Made by a program: the position numbers and the translations under genes. DNA of 13,944 nucleotides from an uncultured Lacinutrix sp. (GTDB taxonomy: Bacteria; Bacteroidota; Bacteroidia; Flavobacteriales; Flavobacteriaceae): the NCBI GenBank assembly GCA_937916035.1, contig CALGIH010000073.1:1-13944 (forward strand), read 5' to 3'. Positions 7,421 through 13,944 of the stretch are shown here, in pieces. Numbering within the stretch: position 1 is the first letter of the stretch; every line of letters begins with the position of its first letter. The notes under the pieces are model-generated. The model was not told the origin of the DNA. It ran no database searches and worked only from the letters and a program-made list of their open reading frames with translations.

Positions 7421-7906
7421 TTATACACGTTGTTGCAAAACACTTTTTAATTCCGTTTTTATGTAATTTCGCACTTTTTCAAATAGTAGTTTCTCTTGAA
7501 ATCTATAAATAAACGAAAAACATAAAACTATTATTGGAAATAATAATACACTCCAAATAGGTATTTCTTTACTACTAAATAAAGATGCTATTATAGCAAG
7601 GACAAATATAATTATAACAAAATAAATTTCTATTCTTAATTTTGTATTTAAGTCTATTATGGTTTTCCCGTTGTTTAGTTCAGTTAATTTTCCGTACCCT
7701 TTTATTGCGTCAAAATATTCAGGACTCGAATCAATAATTATTGTACCGAAAGAAATTTTCGAGAGAACTTTAAATTCCTTATCAGCAATCCATTCAAGCT
7801 TAAATTTACGCTCTCTTTTGAATCGAATTTGTTCTTTTAGTTCTGATATTGAACCATTAAATGCTATTGATTCTTTTAGTTGTGATTTATTGATTAAGTC
7901 TTTCAT
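7421..7906 (-). CDS. Hypothetical two-helix membrane protein
   Basis: I do not recognise this 161-residue protein. Residues 1-90 are polar and charged, with a basic stretch around 28-37 (RFKRERKFK), and look like a small soluble domain. Two hydrophobic segments follow at about 92-110 and 116-134, separated by a short SSKEIPIW turn, then a basic amphipathic tail (135-161). The topology would put both termini on the same side, probably the cytoplasm by the positive-inside rule. It has no signal peptide. It starts 58 bases after the M28 peptidase gene on the same strand and faces brnQ. A TTG-N18-TGCATTTG element just upstream suggests its own promoter. It interrupts an otherwise housekeeping neighbourhood and may be an accessory gene. 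Confidence 0.65.
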   Translation of the reverse strand: MKDLINKSQLKESIAFNGSISELKEQIRFKRERKFKLEWIADKEFKVLSKISFGTIIIDSSPEYFDAIKGYGKLTELNNGKTIIDLNTKLRIEIYFVIIIFVLAIIASLFSSKEIPIWSVLLFPIIVLCFSFIYRFQEKLLFEKVRNYIKTELKSVLQQRV

Positions 7907-7925
7907 TTTTTTTTAACAGCTGGTT

Positions 7926-7933
7926 CAAATGCA
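7926..7933 (-). promoter_or_regulatory. Possible promoter -7 box of the 161-residue membrane protein gene
   Basis: The minus strand reads TGCATTTG, one mismatch from TAnnTTTG, with a TTG 18 bases further upstream. It lies 20 bases before the ATG at 7906. The gene could instead be read through from the peptidase. Confidence 0.3.
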
Positions 7934-7964
7934 TTACAACTCCTAATAGAACAACCTATTAAAA

Positions 7965-8915
7965 CTAAAACATCATAGCATCAATTCTCTTAAATACAGA
8001 AATAATAACAGTGACTGCTTTTGCATAAAATTCTGGCTGAATGCTTTCAAAGTCATCTGTTGGTTGGTGATAATCTTTATGGTCTTCAACACCAAAGTAC
8101 AAAAACGGAATTTTTTGTTTATGAAAAGGGCCATGATCTGAAGAAGACACCCAATTTTGTTTATTATCCAATCCATCATGTCCAAAAGATAATTTAAAAT
8201 CTTTAGGCAATTCCAAATCTGTAATTGCAGGTTGTAATTGTTTGTACAAGTTAGAGCCAACAACATACAATTCGTTGTTGTCATTTCTGCCAACCATATC
8301 TAAATTAATATCAATTGCTATTTGCTCTTTTGGAAGTGTGTTGGCTTCCAAAAAATGTACTGCGCCACGTAAGCCTAATTCTTCAGCATCAAATGCAGCA
8401 ATAACTACAGAATGTTTTGGAGGATTGTTTTTGAAGTATTCAGCAAAAGCAAATAAAGCGCTTGTACCTGAGGCATCATCATCAGCTCCATTAAAAACCT
8501 CCCCTTTATTAACACCAACGTGGTCATAATGTGCAGATATTATAATATACTTTTCTGGATGCTCAGTGCCTTTAATAAGACCTAGAATGTTTGCGCCTTC
8601 ATACGTTTTTTTATCTCGACGACCTTCAAAACTGAAAGGTTGTGTGTACTCGTCAAGTAAAGGTGCAATGCCATATTTTTTGAATTGACTAACAACGTAA
8701 TCTCTTGCAATAAGGCCACCTTTTTCGCCTGTTCTTCTTCCTTCCAAAGAATCTAAAGACAAAAACTTAACGCGCTCTAAAAGTGCGTCGGAATCAAATA
8801 ATGGTACTTTACCTTCGGATTTCTCTACAGGTTGTGCTATGGTTTTTTTAGTTTGTCCTTGGCATGATAATGTCAATGCAAGCAAAAAATAGAGGGATAG
8901 ATATTTTATGTTCAT
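7965..8915 (-). CDS. M28 family zinc metallopeptidase, lipoprotein
   Basis: This is a predicted exported aminopeptidase of the M28 family, using two metal ions to remove N-terminal residues from peptides. The signal peptide ends LTLSC, with Cys18 as the likely lipid anchor. All metal and catalytic residues of the family are present: His129 in SAHYDH, the bridging Asp in NGADDDASG (145-146), the general base and ligand pair Glu178-Glu179 in DAEELGLRG, Asp206 in LDMVGR, and His283 in DYHQPTDD. Its 316 residues are the usual size for a single catalytic domain. Peptide specificity cannot be read from sequence. A TAGCTTTG box lies upstream at 8934-8941, next to the sdh terminator. Confidence 0.93.
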   Translation of the reverse strand: MNIKYLSLYFLLALTLSCQGQTKKTIAQPVEKSEGKVPLFDSDALLERVKFLSLDSLEGRRTGEKGGLIARDYVVSQFKKYGIAPLLDEYTQPFSFEGRRDKKTYEGANILGLIKGTEHPEKYIIISAHYDHVGVNKGEVFNGADDDASGTSALFAFAEYFKNNPPKHSVVIAAFDAEELGLRGAVHFLEANTLPKEQIAIDINLDMVGRNDNNELYVVGSNLYKQLQPAITDLELPKDFKLSFGHDGLDNKQNWVSSSDHGPFHKQKIPFLYFGVEDHKDYHQPTDDFESIQPEFYAKAVTVIISVFKRIDAMMF

Positions 8916-8933
8916 TTGCTATTATTAGAAACT

Positions 8934-8941
8934 CAAAGCTA
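8934..8941 (-). promoter_or_regulatory. Candidate promoter -7 box of the M28 peptidase gene
   Basis: The minus strand reads TAGCTTTG, a full TAnnTTTG match, 19 bases before the ATG at 8915. The sdhB terminator hairpin starts five bases further upstream and covers the region where a -33 element would be; no TTG is seen there. Confidence 0.5.
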
Positions 8942-8945
8942 ATAA

Positions 8946-8973
8946 AAAAACCTAAGCGCGAGCTTAGGTTTTT
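8946..8973 (-). terminator. Intrinsic terminator of the sdhCAB operon
   Basis: A perfect 12-bp stem, AAAAACCTAAGC (8946-8957) with GCTTAGGTTTTT (8962-8973), closes a four-base loop. On the minus strand, which carries sdhB, the stem is followed by a T-rich run. It sits 25 bases after the sdhB stop. The plus strand also has five Ts at the 3' side, so the hairpin could stop transcription both ways. Confidence 0.9.
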
Positions 8974-8997
8974 GTAATTATATGGTTTATTTAACGA

Positions 8998-9738
8998 TTA
9001 AAAACTCGCTTTCATAAGCTCTCTGTTCATACGAGCAATGTTCTCTAATGAAATTCCTTTAGGACATTCAATCTCACAAGCTCCAGTATTTGTACAGTTT
9101 CCAAATCCTTCCAAATCCATTTGAGCTACCATGTTCTGTACACGATCTGTAGCTTCAACTTGACCTTGAGGCAATAGTGCATATTGTGATACTTTAGCTC
9201 CAACAAATAACATTGCAGATGAATTTTTGCAAGAAGCAACACAAGCTCCACAACCAATACATGTTGCAGCGTCCATGGCTTCATCAGCAGCATGCTTTGA
9301 GATAGGAATAGAATTAGCATCTTGAGTATTACCAGAAGTGTTTACAGAAATATAACCTCCAGCTTGTTGAATACGATCAAAAGCTGATCTATCAACAACT
9401 AAATCTTTAATGACTGGAAAGGCAGCTGCTCTAAATGGTTCAATGGTGATTGTATCACCATCCTTAAACATTCTCATGTGCAATTGACAGGTAGTAACGC
9501 CTCTATCAGGGCCATGTGCTTCTCCATTAATATACATTGAGCACATACCACAAATACCTTCACGACAGTCATGATCAAAAGCTACAGGTTCGTCACCTGA
9601 GTTAACTAATTGTTCGTTTAACACGTCCATCATTTCTAAAAAAGACATGTGTTCTGAAATATTAGTCACTTTATAATCGACCATTTTTCCTTTATCGCTA
9701 GCGTTCTTTTGACGCCAAATTTTTAATGTAAGATCCAT
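8998..9738 (-). CDS. sdhB: Succinate dehydrogenase/fumarate reductase iron-sulfur subunit
   Basis: SdhB carries electrons from the flavin of SdhA through three iron-sulfur clusters to the quinone and haems in SdhC (TCA cycle and respiratory chain, cytoplasmic face of the membrane). The 246-residue protein has the plant-type 2Fe-2S site CREGICGMC (Cys58, Cys63, Cys66) with Cys84. Cys160, Cys163 and Cys166 in [11 protein letters not shown], with Cys225, suit the 4Fe-4S cluster; Cys170, Cys215 and Cys221 suit the 3Fe-4S cluster. The sequence is of the Bacteroidota/Wolinella (type B) kind. It begins 10 bases after sdhA and ends before a strong terminator, making it the last gene of sdhCAB. Confidence 0.97.
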   Translation of the reverse strand: MDLTLKIWRQKNASDKGKMVDYKVTNISEHMSFLEMMDVLNEQLVNSGDEPVAFDHDCREGICGMCSMYINGEAHGPDRGVTTCQLHMRMFKDGDTITIEPFRAAAFPVIKDLVVDRSAFDRIQQAGGYISVNTSGNTQDANSIPISKHAADEAMDAATCIGCGACVASCKNSSAMLFVGAKVSQYALLPQGQVEATDRVQNMVAQMDLEGFGNCTNTGACEIECPKGISLENIARMNRELMKASF

Positions 9739-9748
9739 ATCGTCTTAA

Positions 9749-11761
9749 TTATTTATATGAACGTTGTTTCAGTTCGATATCCTTAAATTCTAATTGTTCT
9801 TTATGTAAAATAGCGTCACTTGGTTCTCCTTTATATTCCCAAGCAGATACATAAGCGTACTCTTTATCTTTACGTTTGGCTTCTCCTTTTTGTTCACCGT
9901 CTAGTTCAACAGATTCTTCACGAAAATGGCCACCACAAGATTCGTTACGTTCAAGAGCATCTTTAGCAAACAACTCTCCTAACTCCAAGAAATCCGAAAC
10001 ACGACCAGCTTTTTCCAATTCAGGATTCATTTCATTTGCAGTACCTGGAACAGAAACTTCTTTCCAGAATTCTTCTCTTAAGGCTTTAATTTCAGATATA
10101 GCCTCTTTAAGACCTTTTTCATTACGTGACATTCCAACCTTATTCCACATGATATCACCTAATTTCTTATGAAAATGGTCAACAGATTTGGTTCCTTTAT
10201 TATCAATGAAGAAATTAATTCTATCTGTTACTTCTTTTTCTGCTTCTTCAAACTCTTTCGTGTCTGTTGAAATTTTCCCGGTACGAATATCATGGGATAA
10301 ATAATCACCAATAGTATAAGGCAATACAAAATAACCATCAGCCAAACCCTGCATTAAGGCAGAAGCTCCAAGTCTATTTGCGCCATGCTCTGAGAAATTA
10401 GCTTCACCAATACAATATAAACCATCAACAGTGGTCATTAAATTATAATCAACCCAAACACCTCCCATTGTATAGTGAACCGCAGGGTAAATCATCATTG
10501 GTGTTTTGTATGGATTCTGGTCAACGATTTTCTCGTACATCTGGAATAAGTTTCCGTATTTTTCTTCAACAATGGCTTGTCCTAATTCATATGTTTTTTC
10601 TTCTGAAGGATTTGAAATATTATGAATCTTAGCCTGCTCTTTACCATAACGGTTAATTGCAGATTTAAAGTCAAGATACACTGCTTCTCCAGTTGCATTT
10701 ACACCATAACCAGCATCACATCGTTCTTTTGCAGCTCTTGATGCTACATCACGAGGCACTAAATTTCCAAAAGCTGGATAACGACGCTCTAAGTAATAAT
10801 CTCTTTCTTCTTCAGACAGATCGGTTGGTTTTTTACGACCTTCACGAATTGCCATCACATCTTCCATGTTTTTAGGTACCCAAATACGACCGTCATTACG
10901 AAGCGATTCAGACATCAATGTTAATTTAGATTGATAATCTCCAGAACGTGGAATACACGTTGGGTGAATTTGAGTGTAACAAGGATTTGCGAAATATGCT
11001 CCTTTTTTATGTATTTTCCAAGCAGCGGTAGCGTTACTTCCCATGGCGTTAGTCGATAGGAAATAAACATTTCCGTAACCACCTGATGCAATAACTACAG
11101 CATGTGCAGAATGACGTTCAATTTTTCCAGTAATCAAATCTCGAGCAATAATCCCTCTTGCTTTACCATCCACTTTTACTACATCTAGCATTTCGTGACG
11201 GTTGTACATTTGAATTTTACCTCGAGCAATTTGTCTGTTCATTGCTGAATAAGCCCCAAGCAAAAGTTGCTGTCCAGTTTGCCCTTTAGCATAAAATGTT
11301 CTAGAAACTAATACACCTCCAAATGAACGGTTATCTAATAATCCACCATAATCACGTGCAAAAGGGACTCCTTGAGCAACGCACTGATCAATAATATTTG
11401 TTGAAACCTCAGCAAGACGATGAACATTAGCTTCACGAGAGCGGTAATCGCCACCTTTTACGGTGTCATAAAATAGTCTGTATGTTGAATCACCATCTCC
11501 TTGGTAATTTTTCGCTGCATTGATTCCACCTTGTGCCGCAATTGAGTGCGCACGACGTGGCGAATCTTGATAGCAAAATGCTTTTACGTTATAACCTAAT
11601 TCCGCTAAAGTCGCAGCAGCAGAACCTCCAGCTAATCCTGTACCAACCACAATAATATCGATGTGACGTTTGTTGGCTGGATTAACTAAATCGATATGAT
11701 TTTTATAATCTGTCCATTTATCTTTTATTGGACCTTTTGGTACTTTTGAATCTAATGCCAT
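9749..11761 (-). CDS. sdhA: Succinate dehydrogenase/fumarate reductase flavoprotein subunit
   Basis: SdhA oxidises succinate to fumarate, or the reverse, using covalently bound FAD. The 670-residue protein has the dinucleotide fold [12 protein letters not shown] (residues 38-49). The covalent flavin histidine is His72 in [15 protein letters not shown]; Ala replaces the Ser/Thr before His found in many homologues, which I believe is normal in this branch. Active-site words are [11 protein letters not shown] (265-275), PRDVASR (335-341), [10 protein letters not shown] (428-437) and [18 protein letters not shown] (451-468). Gaps of 11 bases to sdhC and 10 bases to sdhB indicate one transcript. 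Direction of catalysis in vivo cannot be told from sequence, but an aerobic flavobacterium would mainly oxidise succinate. Confidence 0.97.
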   Translation of the reverse strand: MALDSKVPKGPIKDKWTDYKNHIDLVNPANKRHIDIIVVGTGLAGGSAAATLAELGYNVKAFCYQDSPRRAHSIAAQGGINAAKNYQGDGDSTYRLFYDTVKGGDYRSREANVHRLAEVSTNIIDQCVAQGVPFARDYGGLLDNRSFGGVLVSRTFYAKGQTGQQLLLGAYSAMNRQIARGKIQMYNRHEMLDVVKVDGKARGIIARDLITGKIERHSAHAVVIASGGYGNVYFLSTNAMGSNATAAWKIHKKGAYFANPCYTQIHPTCIPRSGDYQSKLTLMSESLRNDGRIWVPKNMEDVMAIREGRKKPTDLSEEERDYYLERRYPAFGNLVPRDVASRAAKERCDAGYGVNATGEAVYLDFKSAINRYGKEQAKIHNISNPSEEKTYELGQAIVEEKYGNLFQMYEKIVDQNPYKTPMMIYPAVHYTMGGVWVDYNLMTTVDGLYCIGEANFSEHGANRLGASALMQGLADGYFVLPYTIGDYLSHDIRTGKISTDTKEFEEAEKEVTDRINFFIDNKGTKSVDHFHKKLGDIMWNKVGMSRNEKGLKEAISEIKALREEFWKEVSVPGTANEMNPELEKAGRVSDFLELGELFAKDALERNESCGGHFREESVELDGEQKGEAKRKDKEYAYVSAWEYKGEPSDAILHKEQLEFKDIELKQRSYK

Positions 11762-11772
11762 ATTCTGTTCGA

Positions 11773-12450
11773 TTAATGGATATGATTAAAATGATGATAA
11801 AGTGCAATAATTATAAACCCTAAAGGAATTAAAATTGAATACGCTTTCCCTATGTTTTGTAGTGTTTTTTTGCGTCCTGCTGTTGCTCCCATGGATTGAA
11901 ACGCTGATGTAAAACCATGTAGCAAGTGCAATGCTAAAAAGACAAAAGCCAATACATAAGCACCAACTCTTATTGGGCTTACGAATTTTTCTTGTAATTC
12001 ATGGAAATATCTCAATTCACCACCGTGCATTCCAGACCAATCGCCTTCAATGAATTTGGTGTTAATTTCTGGGAACCAAAAATCGATGAAATGAAGAATT
12101 ATAAATGCTAAAATTGCAACGCCGCTCCAAATCATGTTTCTACTCATCCAAGATGAATTAGCGGAACCATTGTTTTTAACATAAGCTATGTTACGAGCAC
12201 TTCTATTTTTAAGTTCCAAGATAAATCCCATTACAAAATGAAATACCACACCAAAAATTAAAACTGGTTGTAAAACGAATTGTATTAAAGGGTTTGTTCC
12301 CATAAAATGGGATACTTCATTAAATGTATCTGCGCTAAAAACAGATAAAATATTAATAGCGAAATGTTGAAGTAAGAAAAACATTAGGAAAAAAGCTGAC
12401 AGTGCCATTGCGACCTTTCTTCCAATCGAAGATTTAAAAAATCTACTCAT
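11773..12450 (-). CDS. sdhC: Succinate dehydrogenase cytochrome b558 subunit (type B, dihaem)
   Basis: SdhC is the single membrane anchor that binds two b haems and passes electrons to menaquinone. From the chosen ATG it has 225 residues and five hydrophobic segments (about 10-33, 58-80, 106-125, 162-182, 203-220). His29, His71, His120 and His178 lie one each in the first four segments, the pattern of axial haem ligands in type B enzymes. An in-frame ATG 19 codons upstream (12507) is rejected because it would put the promoter inside the coding region. [12 protein letters not shown] is also the usual start of this subunit. It is the first gene of sdhCAB. Confidence 0.95.
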   Translation of the reverse strand: MSRFFKSSIGRKVAMALSAFFLMFFLLQHFAINILSVFSADTFNEVSHFMGTNPLIQFVLQPVLIFGVVFHFVMGFILELKNRSARNIAYVKNNGSANSSWMSRNMIWSGVAILAFIILHFIDFWFPEINTKFIEGDWSGMHGGELRYFHELQEKFVSPIRVGAYVLAFVFLALHLLHGFTSAFQSMGATAGRKKTLQNIGKAYSILIPLGFIIIALYHHFNHIH

Positions 12451-12478
12451 TTTTTTGAAGTTAGTTTTATACTGACTA

Positions 12479-12510
12479 CAAAGGTACTGCTCACTAATTT
12501 GGAACACAAA
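12479..12510 (-). promoter_or_regulatory. Promoter of the sdhCAB operon
   Basis: On the minus strand TTTG (12507-12510), a 20-base spacer and TACCTTTG (12479-12486) match the Bacteroidota -33/-7 consensus very closely. The predicted leader to the sdhC ATG at 12450 is about 25 bases. It is the best-formed promoter in the window, in keeping with a highly expressed operon. Confidence 0.75.
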
Positions 12511-12550
12511 TTTAAGTGTCCTTTTTATATGAAATTTAGAATGGGTTTAA

Positions 12551-13798
12551 TTAGAAATTAAATCTAGGATTCACAATAGTATTATAAATAGATCCAAAAG
12601 AATAACTCAATCCAACATTGAAGAAATAATTATAACCAGATTCTAATTGTTTTTGTCTTAGCAGTAAATCTTCAAGAGATGCATTTCCAGAAGAAATATT
12701 AATTTGATTTCTGGTAATACTATAACCGCCTCCAAGGTTAAAATTAAAACCTTTAAACAACCTAATGTCTGTTCTAAGATTAAAATTTAAAGCATTTAGT
12801 GTGGTGTCATGTAAAAATTGGTCAAATGACACTTCCCCATTTAAATTTCCCCATTCTTGCCTGACGCTTCCACCTAATGAAATCGTATGTTCCCATAGTA
12901 ACTCATTATCCTTTAAATAAACTGACCTCACTTCGTAATCGTTATAACGCACTCCATTTCTATAACTTAAAACGAGTTGTTTTTTAGCAGATTCGTTGTA
13001 TTTGAAAAAGTTGTATTCAAGTGCTGGTTTTAAAGACCAATACAAATCATAATTTCCAAAAGTTGAGGTGCCAAGACTTCCAAAAACACCATAAGACCAA
13101 TAGTCATTGATACTTAACACATCATTAATACTAAGATATTTACCACTATTTATAGAGACAATATCTTCACCATCATAATTAAATGTGTTTTTGTTTTCAT
13201 TAAATCCAATATTAAAGAAAAATTTATTCTTTTCAGTGACACGTCTTGCTGAAACATTAAAATTTAAATTGCTAGTGCTATTTGATTCTTGACCATTAAA
13301 CCAGCCATTGCCGCCAATTCTAAATACCCAATAATTCCAAGGGTCTTCAACTTTAGGCTTATTTAATTCTTCTTCAACCTCAGGTGTTGGCGCCAAAACA
13401 GAAACGCCTTCTAAGGTGCCTTTTTCAATCCAAAAACGTACTAAACCCAATTTAATATATTCCAAAGTTCGATTTCTAACATCGTCACTTGTCATATTGG
13501 TATCTGTTGAGAAGGATAACTTATAATTTAATATTGGCAAATTCATTTTTACCTATAAAATCAATGTCATATAACGTGCCTCCACTTCCGTTACGTTGTG
13601 TAACAAAAAATAAATGAACATCACCTAAATTTTGATCTCTTACAAATTGAACATTACCCAAATTTTGTTTGATATAGGTGTTGTCACAGCGGTCACAGTC
13701 TAAGTAAATTTTTAAATCCTGAGTGGCAGTTTCTTGGGCATTGGATGTAAATAAAAAAAGAAAAACAGAATACAGAATGGTAAGATTGATTTTGACAT
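12551..13798 (-). pseudogene. Outer-membrane beta-barrel-like protein gene with two compensating frameshifts
   Basis: The ATG at 13798 opens a signal-peptide-like frame that derails after about 15 codons. The frame reading FTSNAQETATQ, DCDRCD (a CxxC), VRD, DVHLFFVTQRNGSGG and DFIGKNEFANI runs without its own ATG and stops at 13521-13523. The remaining 331 codons continue in the first frame from inside or near 13546 to 12551. Adding one T to the T7 run (13753-13759) and removing one base near 13521-13529 restores 415 residues: a ~21-residue signal peptide ending at SNAQ, a small soluble domain, then a C-terminal region of alternating hydrophobic strands ending in Phe, typical of outer-membrane barrels. 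I recall similar uncharacterised Bacteroidota proteins with CxxC, VRD and ADVH..T.Q..G.GG words. It may be a real pseudogene, a switchable gene or two sequence errors. Confidence 0.75.
13753..13759 (-). repeat. T7 homopolymer run in the signal peptide of the barrel gene
   Basis: Seven Ts on the coding strand lie within the hydrophobic core of the signal peptide. One more T would join the ATG at 13798 to the downstream FTSNAQETATQ frame. The run is therefore the likely place of the first frameshift, either by slippage or by sequencing error. Confidence 0.7.
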
Positions 13799-13944
13799 TG
13801 ATTGATGATTTTTATTAGTTTGTTTTTAAGTCACAAGTATTATTCCAAAAAGGAAATATCCAATAATATTTATTTTGGAGTTTTGACTTAAAAGTAAAAC
13901 TAGCCTGATTTTGCTTAACAAATGTTAATAAAGTACAAAAGAAG

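Noticed and set aside
7944..7961. AT-rich hairpin after the M28 peptidase as a terminator
   Set aside because: The six-base AT-rich stem has no following T run on the minus strand, so it is not a convincing terminator.
9876..10172. 98-codon plus-strand frame inside sdhA
   Set aside because: It is entirely antisense to conserved sdhA coding sequence and has no promoter-like box or recognisable domain.
12451..12507. Longer sdhC start giving a 19-residue extension
   Set aside because: The extension is unlike other SdhC N-termini and contains the strong TACCTTTG promoter box of the operon.
13753..13798. Programmed -1 ribosomal frameshifting to explain the barrel gene
   Set aside because: In the starting frame the site is C TTT TTT, not a full X XXY YYZ slippery heptamer, and a second, opposite shift would also be needed downstream; two indels or sequence errors are simpler.

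Overview
The window looks like a chromosomal segment of a marine-type member of the Flavobacteriaceae (phylum Bacteroidota). The evidence is the strongly AT-rich sequence, repeated promoter-like boxes of the Bacteroidota form TTG/TTTG-N18..20-TAnnTTTG, A-rich translation starts without clear Shine-Dalgarno sequences, lipoproteins of the type exported to the cell surface in this phylum, and a three-gene sdhCAB locus encoding a Bacteroidota-type (type B) succinate dehydrogenase. Species assignment is inference.

Layout, left to right. Positions 1-166 hold no recognisable gene. A minus-strand, probably translationally coupled pair (2954->1497 and 1492->167) encodes two lipoproteins. The first carries calcium-binding thrombospondin type 3 repeats and an LVIVD/choice-of-anchor-B propeller; the second has seven ~58-residue blade repeats. 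Their leader holds a perfect 21-bp tandem duplication. Next comes thiL (plus strand), which lies between members of a family of three tiny minus-strand putative zinc-binding proteins (3037-3276, 4483-4707, 4799-5053). All three share the exact spacing C-X4-H-X16-C-X2-C. An alpha/beta hydrolase (minus) and the branched-chain amino acid carrier brnQ (plus) diverge from a short intergenic region. A 161-residue two-helix membrane protein of unknown function and a lipoprotein M28 metallopeptidase follow on the minus strand. A strong hairpin terminator then separates these from the sdhCAB operon (12450->8998), which has a near-consensus promoter at its head.

The right end holds a gene for a predicted outer-membrane beta-barrel protein (13798->12551). 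As given, its reading frame is broken twice. One missing T in a T7 run inside the signal peptide and one extra base near 13525 cancel each other, so the 5' and 3' parts share a frame while about 75 codons between them are shifted.

Most of the window is housekeeping: thiamine pyrophosphate synthesis, the TCA cycle and respiratory chain, amino acid uptake and peptide turnover. No mobile element, CRISPR array, rRNA or tRNA was recognised. The least explained items are the three-member small-protein family around thiL, the doubly shifted barrel gene, the duplicated leader repeat and the lone 161-residue membrane protein.
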